Origin: Phytophthora colocasiae
Taxonomy: Eukaryota > Oomycota > Peronosporomycetes > Peronosporales > Peronosporaceae
Length of the DNA: 64,000 bases
Reading direction: 5' to 3'
Assembly: GCA_018806915.1 (NCBI GenBank)
Contig: JAGKQI010000022.1
Location: forward strand, 1-64,000
Shown here: positions 1-11,674 of the stretch, piece after piece
How the letters are laid out: each line of letters starts with the position of its first letter
How positions within the stretch are numbered: the first letter of the stretch is position 1
Program-made: the position numbers and the translations under genes
Notes under the pieces: generated by a model
The model's input: the letters and a program-made list of their open reading frames with translations, nothing else
The model's database searches: none
Told to the model about the DNA's origin: nothing

Positions 1-255
1 GGTCATTTCAATACTCGGTAGTCTGTCGTTTATCGAAGGTCCAATAGATCCGCGCTCTTCTTCACCGGCAAAACAGGACTCGCCCAACGACTATCAGGAT
101 TCTCATGAACCAGTCCTATGGTCTGGCAACAAGAACGCATTGGTACTCGTAAAACACCCCTGATATGAGGAAGATTATTGCGGGGCTTACACTTCATGGG
201 GCGAGGCGTTTTTCAATCGAGTCTCCATTGGTAGGACACTCGCAGGAGGATCCGC

Positions 256-889
256 TCAGAGCTCCAGGCGCCACACGTCATATGCATGAGCAATAATTCT
301 GCAACTTCTCCACACATTCCACAGGAAATCGAACCTCCACCACGCACGATCAATCAATCTTTCAACAGCGGCGAAAATATCATCGTCATCAGATGGAGTT
401 TTATCAAGATTCACGGGCATTTCGTCAGCTTCAAGCTCCACTAGGTCACCGGTCAAATCATCGATGTTATGGCTGTGGTTGCTCAAGCTGTCTATCGACG
501 TGTGCCCAACATCACCAACAAATCATTCCACACAATGAACTCTTGTCGTCCACGTCGACAATGGTAAATCCACTAATCCCATAGGCTCGACAGGGCCCAG
601 CCGCAGTTTGAATTAGTACTTGAAGACAAGTCTTCCGTTCAGCTGTATCACCCACGTCGCTCCGTGCCTGGGTGCGAACAGGAGTATCAAGGTTGCCCTT
701 CGTTGCACTCGGATCGGCAACTAAGAGGCGTTTCCGGTGCGAAAGTTCAATCACAGTGAAATCCGAGCCGCTATCAGGACGGTACGGCAGCTCCAGGACT
801 CCATTCAATACCACGTAATAAGCTCTGTATTTAGGTAAAAAGCTCACCGAGGCGTTTGGTACGCGCCTTCTTGGCCTTGCGCGCATCAC
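256..889 (-). pseudogene. Gypsy-type retroelement relic (retropepsin region)
   Basis: Two minus-strand reading frames look like the gag/protease part of an oomycete Gypsy polyprotein. The upstream part (about 512-889) has a PDSGSD motif followed by TVIE, which is the active-site style of a retroviral-type aspartic protease. The downstream part (256-486) carries the HAYDVWRLEL-like stretch that I associate with the linker before reverse transcriptase in such elements. The frames are broken and no RT, integrase or LTR is visible beside them, so this is a fragment. Flanking bases 1-255 show nothing recognisable. The family assignment rests on motifs only. Confidence 0.5.
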
Positions 890-1400
890 GCAATTTCTGT
901 ACAGAAGCTCACCCTTTTTAAATACTCACTTGCCTCCGTACACTCACGCAGCCAATGCATGGCCTGCCATTTCGGACATGGACCTGGAGGTTGGCGTGAA
1001 GCCTCTGTTTTAGCGCCAGGCTTGGTCTGCTGATCGACCTTTACTCTCACCGGTGTCTCTACCTAGTCGACTCGCCCGAAGCGCCCATTCAATTCAGCGC
1101 TGCTTCCTGATTTGGCTGTATCCTTTTGCTAACCGGGAGGCGAAATAGCCTCACGCCCGGACGCCTCCTGTCGCTGTTTCTTTTAGCGCTGATAATAGCG
1201 CTCATGCTCCGTTGCACGCTCGACTATCAGATCGAAAAGAAGTTTCGCGTTGGACGCGGCAGCCTTGTCAGTAAAACGGACTCTCTGCTTCACCTTCCGC
1301 TATTCTTTAACGCCTCTGGCCGTAGCGATGCTATCAACCGCTTGCACTTCTGCCGCGCCATCTACCTCAGAAAAACATTCTGTCAAACATTCTCCAACGT
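890..1400. other. gene-free stretch
   Basis: About 510 bp between the Gypsy relic and the kinesin-like relic. I see no supported coding region, RNA gene or repeat here. A long plus-strand frame that opens near 1126 starts at TTG and resembles nothing I recognise. Confidence 0.4.
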
Positions 1401-1700
1401 AATGGTATTAAACGGCATGAAGTGGTCGACCTGGCGGGCTCTCTGCGTCGCTCTCGGCCATGTTGGGCTTCAGTTCACGCTCATGGGTCGCTTGATGTCA
1501 GGCGAGGAGCCGTTTTTCACGCTCGAGATGATCTTCTCGATCTCAGTTATCAGCATGTCGTCGGTGGCGTTAGCTGGCGAGACTCCAAGCTGGAGCTCGC
1601 AGAAAGCGTCCAACAGGAACAGAGTTGAATGCTCACGACAGACTCTGCCACGGCTTCAAAAGCTTCACCAGTCACGTGGCCAGCGCGCGTGCAGCTTCGC
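1401..1700 (+). pseudogene. degenerate kinesin motor fragment
   Basis: The frame through 1422-1628 reads VVDLAGS, then about 45 residues later VSWRDSKLELAESV. This order and spacing match the kinesin motor core: the switch II motif (VDLAGSE) followed by the (Y/W)RDSKLT motif and a D/ESxGG-like segment. The switch II glutamate/arginine pair is altered (SLRR), the loop between is poorly conserved, and the frame stops at 1628. Neither the P-loop nor the neck is present upstream or downstream. I read it as a decayed or partial copy of a kinesin gene. No neighbour suggests a function. Confidence 0.4.
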
Positions 1701-2729
1701 CTCGCGAGTCGTGTCTTTCCTTCCTCCAGTTCACCAGTGCTCCATGAGAGTCCGACACTATCTTTGGTGGTAAGCCAGAGATAAACAGTGGTACAGAACC
1801 AGTCGCTCCAGCGTCCGCCATCTTGAGTTGTCTTCAACTGGTTGTCCACTAGCTGTACAACAGGTCGTTGCACTTCAATGGAAAACCTACTAAAGAATTC
1901 TTTGTAGTATTCCCGGGGTCGAAATTCAAAGTCGTTAACACAAGGCAATGCAGGGCTACAGCCACACCCGGGAACTGTAGCCTAGTGTATTGTGATGAAG
2001 TTGAAGAGTGAGCTTCGGCCTTGAGCCTCCACTCCAGAGAACGAGTACTTGAAGGCAGAACTCCTTGAAGTTGCTGCTCGCTTAGCCAGTGTTCCTGGGA
2101 TGCAGCGTAGCTAGACATACAAGCTCCAAGTGCAAACAAAATTGACCACTAACAGCCTGACCTGTTATAACATGTATAGAACATGAAGTTGCCTCAGCTG
2201 ATGCTGTAGGACTGAGTCTGTGATGTCTGCTTGGGAGTACGCAGTCTGTTGCACGTTAAGAACTAAGCTTTAGAGCCTAGGTTCTACTACACCCGGTGTA
2301 CCAGATCATCAAGTCGCCGCTGGCTCCACTCCGCTCCTAGCCTAAGACGTGATGCAAAAAAACAATTTATTGACAGCATCCGATCGCCTGCCGTGGTGAT
2401 CCCCAGGCATCGACTGGCAAAATGCATTTGCTGTTGAAGGCTTCAAAGGTTGAAGGCATACACAGGCGGCGTACTGTGACGCTGCCCGAAGTGCCAAAGG
2501 AGGCCCCATGCAAGACCCGGTGCTGTCGATAAGCCCATGTTGCTCATCTAATCATCCGTTTTACGCTACACATCCCGCACGTTTTGGCTCAGGATGGTTG
2601 TTTCGGTGAACACCCTCCGGCGTCAGTGGTTTCTTGACTGGCTGTGAGTCGAACGTCGCTTCAGCTCACTCTGCAGCATCTTTCATGCGTCAAGGCCCCC
2701 TTCACTCCACTCTTTAAACGTACGGAACA
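1701..2729. other. gene-free stretch
   Basis: About 1 kb with only short, unsupported frames on both strands. A minus-strand frame at 1849-2139 (96 codons) has no recognisable motif. The last 100 bp before 2730 would be the promoter area of the SWEET-like relic; no clear initiator element is visible. Confidence 0.4.
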
Positions 2730-3599
2730 ATGGTGAACGCTGTAGTGGAGAATCTGTTTCGAGTGCTGGCGTCGCTCACCTCCATCACCAAATGCACTTT
2801 TGAGCATGGTCCCCTCGATGTATCTTATCTACCGTAAGAAGGACACCAGAAGGATGGCTTCCATGCTACCACTCGTCTGTATCGGTAGCGAACGCCCACA
2901 TCACGGATGCTGGACGGCGCCATCGTCAAGAACTGGTTTCCTATGTTCGCCACCTTCCTCACCTCCGACTTCATTTGCTATCGGCTGCGTGACTGTGTTC
3001 TTCTGCTACTTTTTGTGACCGCGAGAAAACTCTGCGGAGGATTGTCACCGATACTACGATCCTTGGTGCTCATTACGATCTACGCGATCCTGGGCAAATC
3101 AGGCTGCAACCAGTCGAACGACGGAGTGGACGCGACACTGGGCATTCTGAACGTCTTGGCTGGTCTCAGCATATTCAGTTCACCGTTCAGGCGCATGAGG
3201 AAGGTGCTTCACTACAAGTCAGGCTTTTATCCCAATCCCGATGGTGGCTGCAGGTGCTCTCTCAACAACGTCATGTGGATCATGTGCTGTCCCGATGATC
3301 TCAGGTTAGTTCCTCTTTGGAGGCAACGCTTTTATGTGTCTGCTGCTGAGTCTGGTCAACATTGTTGCTTGCTCTATCATGTATACAGCAGGAGACGCAC
3401 CCACTGCGACTTGAAGAAGGAGATCCTGAAGCTCTGGAAGGGAATTTCACGAAAGTGGAACCTGCTTCGATCGCTTTCCACATTGCCATCCAGTAACGAT
3501 GGCTTGAAGGTCAAACAGAACGCGCACAGCCCAGTGTATACTATGGTTTGCTCACCAATAGCTGGAGTTCCAACAAGTTCTGTGTTGAAGTGCAGTTGA
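2730..3599 (+). pseudogene. SWEET (MtN3/saliva) sugar transporter, decayed copy
   Basis: SWEET proteins are seven-helix transporters that move sugars across membranes by facilitated diffusion. Here the first frame begins MVNAVVENLFRVLASLTSIT, breaks, and resumes in another frame with MLDGAIVKNWFPMFATF, then AILGKSGCNQSNDGVD and FSSPFRRMRKVLHYKS, then the SPVYTMVCSPIAG-type tail. These blocks match, in order, the copy at 11675-12484 and the cluster at 49-56 kb. At least four frame changes and a degraded third-helix region make it non-functional as written. The intron that the cluster members carry after the first-half Trp codon is absent here. Length fits the family. Some of the breaks could be sequence errors, but the amino-acid drift is greater than in the other copies. 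Confidence 0.7.
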
Positions 3600-4201
3600 T
3601 CATGGCGTAATTTTGGCTCAAATGTAGCAAGGCAGGAGAGCTAGACTTTACTTGTCTGGTATATAAGAAACCAGTGCTTTGCTGCCTTTGTCGGCACAGA
3701 ACAAGAATGCACCGAAATCAAACCAAGTTGCGCTTGGTGCAACATCCAGAAAGAATTTTGGAAATTCGAGCGACATTTACTTTTGGCAGATTTTTGTATG
3801 TATGTACCCCTATATCGACATGACTAGCCAGTGTTGCTGAACATACAGTGCGGGCTACCAGCCGGTTTGTGGGCGAAGTCTGCCACATGTACCTAGTCAA
3901 CGGAGGTGCAGGTCGTGAAGTCCAGGCAGCACACAGCAAAAGTCCACCGCAGTGCACAGCTCAAGAACACTTGCTGTTGACCATTAGGGAACCAAAGATG
4001 GAGGGTTGTGTGCGCCACGCAGCATGGGGACGAAGTGCGACCGTCACACACATGAAGTCGCGATTCTCAGCTATTAAACCATTTCACGTCTAATAGTGAC
4101 GGGTTGAGTGCTACACGAGTACTGGAGCGTCTCCAGCCCTCTCGAAACAGTCCAGCGATGGCGTCTGTGATGCGTCCATAAACAGATGATACTGACCGTC
4201 G
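3600..4201. other. gene-free stretch upstream of the PH/PGAM gene
   Basis: About 600 bp with no supported gene. Short frames on both strands (for example 3848-4093 on plus) have no recognisable motif. The segment probably holds the 3' end of the SWEET relic and the promoter of the following gene. Confidence 0.4.
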
Positions 4202-4288
4202 GTGGAAATACGGACTGAAACAACAATTTCTCTGGTAAGCCAAAATCCACGACGCGCATGTGCACGAGTGTTCGCGAGCGATGTACTG

Positions 4289-5470
4289 ATGGAAGGAGAA
4301 CTTACGAAGAAGGAGGCGAGTCTGGGTTGCAGACCTGGAAGAAAATGTAAGTGTACGTTTGGCGATTGTTTTTTCATGATTCTTTAGTATTTTTGTAAAA
4401 AACTCGAATACTAATGATCAGTTTTTATTGTAGCGGATTTTCGTGTTGCGTGGACAAGAGCTCTCAAGTACTACACTATTGATAACAAGCAGCGCTATGG
4501 AGCGTTGAAAGAGCACTTGGGACATTGCTGGAGCTTCTGTGGAACGTCAAGACAATTCGTCCTTTAGTTTGACACTGGCCAATGGGAAGTGGCTGCGTAG
4601 TATTGGAGCTCCTAATGTGCAGACGTTGATGGACTGGATGACGGCCATTGCAGTTGCTGCTGAGGCTCATATCGTGAAACCTACGACAGATCTGTCACTG
4701 GTGGACCAAAGTCCCGCACTACGCATATTATCTTGGTGCGTCACGGACACTATGCCAGTTCCCAGACGCCGTCCGTTGATATGCCTGGACCTTTGACGGA
4801 TTTAGGAATTCAACAGGCTCGACCGCCACGGGTAAATTCACTCAGCACAAGTACCACCTGTCGGAACGGCTCGTACTCAAACGTTTCCCCAAGTTCCCAG
4901 TGTACCACAGCGGCGTTCGTCGAGCTATTGAGACGGCTGAACATATTGGAAGCGCATTCCCGAGTGTGATCCGTACGCAGTTTCGTGAAGAACAAAGCTC
5001 TTCAAGCTGAAAACTTGGCCCAGGCAATCGGGTGCCGGGCGGCAACCGCCAGCAACTGGCGAGGAAAGCTGGACAGCCGCTATGGTGTCTGACTGCGCTC
5101 ATGGCCTTAAAATGGCGTACCGCACTACGTTCCGTCATTTTGATTCCTCAGGATCTGGAGATTGAGGAACGCGAACTTGGTGAGGAGGATCAAGAAGCAC
5201 TACGCCAACACTTTCGGTGTACGTTCGGCGACGCAAACCCGTGCCAAGGATAGGTTCCGTGTGATTGTATACCACGCCAACATTATCCGTTGGTTCGTGT
5301 GCAAGGCACTTTCAGGTGTGGATCCGGACGGCACGTGGGGCCGCATGAGATACAACCACTGCGAGCATCACCGCTATAGGGGAGGTCGACAGTGTCGGCA
5401 GCCAATGTGCAGCTCACTTACATGAATCAGACCGGGTCATCTGGAGACCGCACGACTCTCCGAAGTGTAA
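4289..5470 (+). CDS. PH domain + PGAM5-like histidine phosphatase (frame broken)
   Basis: The N-terminal part reads as a pleckstrin homology domain: MEGELTKKEASLG, a putative intron at about 4347-4432 (GTAAGT...TTGTAG), then RIFVLRGQEL, KYYTIDNKQRYG, and a closing helix FSLTLANGKWLR...LMDWMTAIAVAAEAH whose conserved Trp is typical of PH domains. About 30 residues later comes VRHGHY, the RHG catalytic motif of the phosphoglycerate-mutase/PGAM5 superfamily, then KRFPKFPVYHSGVRRAIETA and a C-terminal VIVYHANIIRWFVCKAL holding the second catalytic His. The protein ends LSEV at 5468-5470. A PH domain suggests membrane or phosphoinositide targeting of a protein phosphatase; that is inference. At least five single-base frame breaks interrupt it, while residues between breaks are well conserved, so sequence error or very recent decay is likely. 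The true start may lie upstream in the same frame. Confidence 0.65.
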
Positions 5471-5862
5471 TGAGTCTACAGTAGTTACGTATCGACTACA
5501 GGTCCAAACCTCGCTCGAGACGATCAGGCAGAAAGTTTGCTACAGTGCCGGAGTTGAAAAGAGTATCGAATTTCATTTTACGTACGTAAGGATCGATTCG
5601 TTCGCGTGTTGACTTTTGGCTCAATCTTGCATTGAATGCATCAAAATTATACTGACGCTCTTTCGTGTTGAATCTGCAGTGTGTTAAACCAGCAGTGAGG
5701 ATACAAGTTGAAGTGAGTGCACGATTGTGTAAGATACTTAATCTCCCGGTGTAAGGATGTTTCATTTCTTGGGCAGTATGCCAACTAACGAGCTAGCCAG
5801 CTCCAGTCGCTGCTCTACATGCCGAAGGATCGATCATTACACGAAAGGGTTGGCAGTACAGC

Positions 5863-6776
5863 TTAGAACTTCAGAACCTAAGCTTGCTGGTGTAACCCAG
5901 CTCGCTTGAGCAGACCCTTGAGCTCGCCCTGGCAAGCCGGTCAGGGGCCTTGTTACCCGAAATGGCGTTCATCGTATCGGAGGCGGAGCCTGCACACACC
6001 GATCAAGCTTTCGTCCGAAGGACCGGGCAGAAAGCTTCTCCATTTGATAAGCTCCCTTGGTCACGCTAACCCGTGCTAACCATCCCAGTTGGCTTCAGCC
6101 TTGTCCAGCACGTAGTGCACCTGGAACTGCGGGGTACATGCCTACTGCAGCGCGTCCAGCTCGTCGCGGAGGATAATATCCTTTTTCCAGTCTGATTGCA
6201 GAAGACTAGCACCACCTGCGTCGAGTCGTCAGGGTTACGGCAGATCTCCTTGACCATCTGAAGAGCTGGAGTAATGCCTGATCCACCGCACAGGAAGCCG
6301 ATGCTCTTGTACATGTTCGGCTTGTACTCCAACTTGACGAATGGGCCCTTCATAGCAAGCTCATCACCAACCTTCAGGTTCACAATGTGCTTGCTAAGCT
6401 TCTGGTAGGGTAGCCCTTGACGACCAGCTCCAGCTCGCCCTTTTCGGCGTTCGTGTTAGTAGGCGTGTACGGGCGCACGGCTGCCTTGCCGTCCACGTCG
6501 GCCTTGGCCATCAGGCAGCTGGCGACGGTGAGACCCATCTCGTGCTCCTTGCTGGGCAGGGCGAAGACCACGCGCTTGGTGTCGTGGGTCACCTCCTCCA
6601 CCTTGGTCACCTTGAAGGAGCGGAACTCCCTTGGGCTCAGAGCCACCTTAGGCTCCCTCGGCGTTGTGCGCAGCAGTGGAAAAGCTGGCCAGGCCCAGGG
6701 CGGAGACCATGGCGGTGACAGAAGCAGCGCCGCTCACAGGCTGGCGGGATGCGGAGCGGATCAGAGAGGAGAGCAT
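5863..6776 (-). CDS. NADH-cytochrome b5 reductase-like flavoprotein (frame broken)
   Basis: This family transfers electrons from NADH through FAD to cytochrome b5. From the ATG at 6776 the first frame gives MLSSLIRSASRQPVSGAASV, an Arg/Ser-rich start that looks like a mitochondrial presequence. The next frame has REFRSFKVTKVEEVTHDTKR and VRPYTPTNTNAEKGELELVV, where RPYTP is the FAD-binding motif. Then come GDELAMKGPFVKLEY and IGFLCGGSGITPALQMVKEI, the NADH-binding GGxGITP motif. The tail carries CGPPPM-like and QGELKGLLK blocks and ends near 5863. The full span of about 304 codons matches the family. Several one-base shifts break it (for example an extra base after 6660 and others near 6410, 6180 and 6080), with residues otherwise well kept. 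No intron is seen. Confidence 0.75.
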
Positions 6777-7129
6777 AGCGCTAATATTCGGAAGCTTCGG
6801 GTCGGAGACGGGAGATTTGCAACTGATGGAGCTTCGTGCACCCCTCGTTCAAGGGGACCGCCAACACTTGTCCTATCTGCGCAATCGGCGCGTCAGCATT
6901 GGCTGGATTGGCTGTGATCAAAGCAGATGATTGGCTGAAAAGCATATCCTTCCAACCGTTGTCGTAACCAGCGAAGGTTGACGCTCCTCACGTGTTGAGT
7001 GCGCTTGGTGTCGCAAGGGTGGGCACGCTGGAACTCGCTCCTGCGCGGTCGTAAACTATAACTTTGGAACTCCGGGCAAAAATGGCGTGTTAATAATGAA
7101 ATGAAAGAGAAGCGGTGCCTACCGAAAGC

Positions 7130-10100
7130 TCAGTCGAAAGAGAACGCATCGACAGCAGTCCAGTCAGCAGTGCTACCACAGGTTTGTGAGCGTCCAAGCG
7201 AGATCCGGTTCAGCTTGGGGTGGCGGGATCGATGCAAAGCCTTTTTCGGCGTACGGCGCTTGACGACGCCCTTGTTGCGCTGGTCCACCTGCTCCAATCT
7301 CGCGTTAGCACTGCAAAATGCTCGAGTGCGCGATATGTTCTGAACAACGTACCCTAGCAGTAGTTTGGCTTCCAAGTGATGGCATTATCTTGGCCACGTT
7401 GACATTACCTGTATCATGTGCAGCTCCTGAGGCTGCAGGGTCTTCATCGCAGCATACTGGAGAACCGAGCGAGTCCTGAATTGAGACCTCAAAGGCCAGA
7501 TTGGTGTGAATACTGTCTGCAATGCCTTCATGCAACATGGCTATCGGAGACGCATTTGTGAGCTCAGACCTTCCCGCCTTCTGCGCTGGAGTACGTCTCT
7601 TTAAACGAGGTCGACGGACGGCATTTCCACCATTGGACTTGGCTGATCTGGTCATTGCTACAGCCGACACGTCGGTAGTAGCAACAATATCTGTCAATTC
7701 CTTGTCGGTTTTGGGGTGAATCGTCAACCAAATTCAGTCCGAGTTGCCGTCGCGCAGACGTTGGTTGGTGTGCCGACACTCCTTTCGACTTCCGTTGATT
7801 CTTGACATCCAGCGTCTGTGAAAAACACGGTGTGAGCTGTTCCGGTATGCCACCCACCGCTCACGTCAGCTCACCTTTTGGGAGGCGGCTTCTTTGCTGA
7901 GCCGCTCCAACTCACTCTTTTGTTCTTCACGCGCCAGGTTATCCATTGTCTCGTGTGTGTCACCTTTCGCAGATACGGACTGACCCTGACGTTCTGGCAT
8001 CTCCGAAATGTATTCCTCACCGACTTTTGGTTCACTAATGGAGGCGGTAGCGAGCTTCTCTTTCTCCTCCGCCCGTTTCTTCAAGCTTTCTTGTTTTGCG
8101 TTAAATTGCTGTTCTAACAACGGATAGTTGTAGTTGAGTGTTGATTGATGGATCAAAGCTTGGCAATATTTACCTTCTGTTTCAAAAATCTTGCCGTATT
8201 TCTTGTGAGTGTCGGTCAATAGAGCATTGTATCGCTCTTTGAGCTGCAGATCTGTATTAGTATAACAGGATGGCAATCTTGCAAACTAACCGAGCAGAAC
8301 CTTTGTTGTCTTGCGTGCAATTGTTTCGTTGATTTCATCTGAATCCTTCGTTGTCCAGCTTTCGATCTGCGGCGAAAAACAACAAGTTAGGTAAAATGAT
8401 TTCCTGCATCAACCAGCATGCGTACCTCTTTGTTAAGCAACTCGATCAGAACTTCAGCGTCGCCCACGACGAAGGTGTTCAAAAACTTGTCGCGGATTTC
8501 GTCTGTGCGATTTTTTATGGCAGTTTGAGTAGCTGTGATACTGTCCTTGATCGTTGGTAGCGTGTTGCGAGCGTGTTGAATCTCTGACTCTAACACTGCA
8601 CAAGTGGAACTCAGCTCCTCAGACTCGACCTCTTGTGCTGCTCGAAGCTGCTGAGTACGCTCTAAACGACGTAATTCTTGATCCAGCAAGTTTTGAGTGC
8701 TCAGCACTTCAGCATCGACGAGTTCTTGGGTAGCTGCAGATTTTTTCACTTGATCCCGCCTTGTGTCAATACGTGCCTCCCATTCTGCAAGAATCTTTGT
8801 CTTCTGCACAACTTTGTTGTTCAGAGTGGAACTTTCTATTCCGAGCGGTGACAGCACGCTCCGTTGTCTTTAATTCTTTTTCAGAATCCTTAATCTGTGC
8901 TTCCAGAGAAGACAATGTCTTTTCGTGCTCCTCGCGGAATGCTTGGAAAGCTGAATCAAAGTAGAGTGTAGGTGTAATTAACTGTCAATGAAATCCTTCA
9001 TGCTCGTTGCACGTACCAGACTCGTCAGCAATACGAGCTTTAGCAGCTTCGTTATGCTCATTTTTAAGATGCCCGAGCTGGCGTTCTAGCCAACGTAGCT
9101 GCTCATCTTTCGCCTGTCAGAAAAGAGGTCAGAGATAATAAGAGAGATTATTCGAATGGATTGAGTTGAACGAAGTCACCTTGATGCTAGATTGCGTGAT
9201 TGCCAGCATGTTCCTTTCTTGCTTTTTCCGCAGAGATATCTCTCGCTTGAAAAAAGTGACATTTGCCATATCTTCCTGTAGAATCGGGAACACATTTAGC
9301 TCCACTGAAACATTGAGGCACTCAACATTTGCGTACGCTGAGTTCTTGCAGCCGTGATTCCAGATCCTTCGCGGTCTTGACAACGTCCTCATCGGCAGGA
9401 CAAGTCGCCTTCATCAACGAAATTAATAACAACCTCGATAGAAACGCAATTACTTTCCATACACCGTTGCTTTGGAGAAGCCTTTGGAGTTCCGCTTCTC
9501 ACTGTATATGCGCCAGGTAGGTATTTCAGTAGCAATGTGAACATTTCACACAAGTCAAGGAACGTACCTCCTAGCGTCTTCATTAGCAATAGCAATTTGA
9601 CGGTGCTCTTCGTGAGCCATGCCTTCGTAATTCTTCCATGTCTACTAAAACCAAAATGGGGGGGCGTCAGCAATCAATATCAAAGACAAATATTATCATA
9701 GAGAGTATACCGTTCGGAGGTCTTCAATAGCGTTTTTTTCAGCTCGCAGATCTGTGTGAACCTTTTCGGCGGTTATTGCTTGGCGCTGAGCATTTTGGCT
9801 GGCAGTATTGAGTTGCATGTCTTTTTGGGCAAGTTCAGCCTTATCGTTCTGTGATCAAGCCAAACCTTTAGTTTTAAAACATGCATCTCTGCCCAGCACA
9901 ACAGCACATTTACCTCAAAGTTCCATTGAGTTGAGTGTATGTCTTCGTGCAGCAGCATAAGAGTGTTTCGAACTAAAGCATATCACCACATAAGCGACAG
10001 CAACAACATTTATTCACCGTGCTCCATATTCCATACCTTCTTGCAAATGCTCCACTTTTAGTGCCACCGCAGCTGTCTGTCGAGTTACCTGCTCATCAAG

Positions 10101-10646
10101 CCCCATACATTGCCGTTCCAGCCCAGAACGCTTATCCACTAACCCGAGCAGTATGTCTTTCAACACACCACACTTTTCCGTAGTCGCGTCCAGTTCATTT
10201 ATGCCGATAGAATCACAAAGGCTGGACTCATCTTTCCCGTACTCAGCATCCAGCAGCATCCGCAGCGGTGCCAGCTTCTCTCGTCTCAGACGCGTTCTCT
10301 CTCTACATAAACAACAGAAGGGTAAGTTAAGTGTCAACATCACAAATAAATCGCTGTAGGGACATACAGTAGCTGGCCATTCGTCGTGAGCAAGTACTCG
10401 TGGCTCTCTTGTAAGCCACAGATCGTCTCGTTCCTTTGAACCAGCATTTTCTCAAGCTTGGTCACCTCCATCTGCAAGATCTTCTCTTTCTTGGCCACTC
10501 TACAACACAAGACATCGTTTTGTAACTCAAGTTTCCTGTACGTGCAGGTCATAACCCATCACATACAGACTCAGCGACATGGGGACGAGCGTCTTGGCGT
10601 CCTGCGACGTTGGTAGACCTTCCAGTGCGTCTGACGTATCCTCCAT
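7130..10646 (-). CDS. many-exon coiled-coil protein, possibly flagellar
   Basis: A series of minus-strand segments joins through short introns with GTATGT/GTACGT-like donors and TAG/CAG acceptors, for example 10566-10500 and 10367-10303. Exon 1 starts at the ATG at 10646 (MEDTSDALEGLPTSQDAKTL). Later exons contain MEVTKLEKMLVQRNETICGL, NDKAELAQKDMQLNTASQN, KDEQLRWLERQLGHLKNEHN, QELRRLERTQQL and LLEQQFNAKQESLKKRAEEK. They are rich in Glu, Lys, Gln and Leu with heptad-like spacing, typical of a long coiled coil. The last exons (7130-7860) are Ser/Lys-rich with a basic tail. About ten or more exons are implied, more than in any neighbour. The style recalls axonemal coiled-coil proteins such as CCDC39/CCDC40, which zoosporic organisms have, but I cannot show that from sequence. 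Exon ends are approximate, and one stretch near 8840-8860 needs a frame shift. Confidence 0.6.
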
Positions 10647-10811
10647 AATGTGCGCTTTCTCTGTGTGGCGAATGCGGAAGTGAGGGAAATGTTACAGAGC
10701 GCGGAAAAGAGTGATGGTCACTTCAACTTTGAAATCTGATTCCATATTATCAGATTTTCCACGTCAAGTCAACAACCCGACGAGCTGTAGGTGAGACGCT
10801 GGAAGCCGACC

Positions 10812-11474
10812 ATGATTCCTCGCATCCTGTGGCACATGGGGGCTGGTGTGCTGCGTCGTAAGCTCACGCCACAGCCCCCTGGCGCGCTTCTTCGCTACCC
10901 GGGTGTGTGGAAAACGCGTGCATCTCTAAAGGACTGCAACTTCACGGGGAAGCTGCCAGAAAATGCGTACTACCGGAGTATGGAGCTGGCTATTTGGTAT
11001 GGCTGCGGTGTGCGGAATTCTGCACGCGTGTGTCCGTAACCGCTGGTACTTTGTGTTCGGTTCGCAGGATTCGTCATTTCAAAGGACATCAAGCTCTTTC
11101 AGCGCTACGAGGTGCACACACACAATGTCTATTGGGATGACGACTGGCTTTTCCTTCTGGCACAATTTAAATGTCCCGAAACGGGTGAAATTTTTGCTGA
11201 AGGCTTGTCACGCTGCATGCTACGCCACGGTAGGGACCGTGTGGACTCCAGGCTGCTATACAGCGAGATGGGTGTCGACGGCTTGCCTCACCAGCACGAG
11301 ATGCCTGAGGTCATTCAGAAGTTTCTGCAATGGGACGCAGCCACGGAGGCTGACATGAAGATGACCGCAGAAGCTAACGCTACTGCTTTTTCTTCGAGCA
11401 GAAAACCAAGTTTCCTATCTGCGCACTCGATGAATCTTCCCTTTCACGGACATGTCCACGGCCACGGACACTGA
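10812..11474 (+). CDS. THEM6-like hotdog-fold (thioesterase-type) protein, frame broken
   Basis: From the ATG at 10812 the protein starts MIPRILWHMGAGVLRRKL, then has DCNFTGKLPENAYYRSMELA. This fits the acyl-CoA thioesterase-like 4HBT region of THEM6/UPF0670 proteins, where a conserved Asp-Asn/Tyr-Arg-Met block lies on the hotdog helix. The next frames give GILHACVRNRWYFVFGSQ and KDIKLFQRYEVHTHNVYWDD, FLLAQFKCPETGEIFAEGLS and HEMPEVIQKFLQWDAATEAD. The C terminus is His/Gly-rich (HGHVHGHGH) and stops at 11474. The 220-residue span fits the family. At least two one-base shifts near 11000 and 11070 interrupt the frame without loss of flanking residues, so sequence error is plausible. Substrate and cellular location are unknown. 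Confidence 0.7.
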
Positions 11475-11674
11475 GTAGAAGGAGACTTCCCACGTGGGAG
11501 ACAGCTCGCTAATTCAACTCTAGAGGTAATCTAGACTTGAATTGGCAAGCTTGTACATGTGCTTAACAGTTTTGACAGCATTTCAATGATTTGATATGGG
11601 CTGGAAATATGGAGTGGTGCTTAGTTTTCTGCAGGTACACTTGAAAATGAGTCATTCATTGATTAGCATCAAAC

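Noticed and set aside
1126..1773. 215-codon plus-strand frame with a hydrophobic start
   Set aside because: Starts at TTG, has no recognisable domain, and overlaps the kinesin-like relic in another frame that has better evidence.
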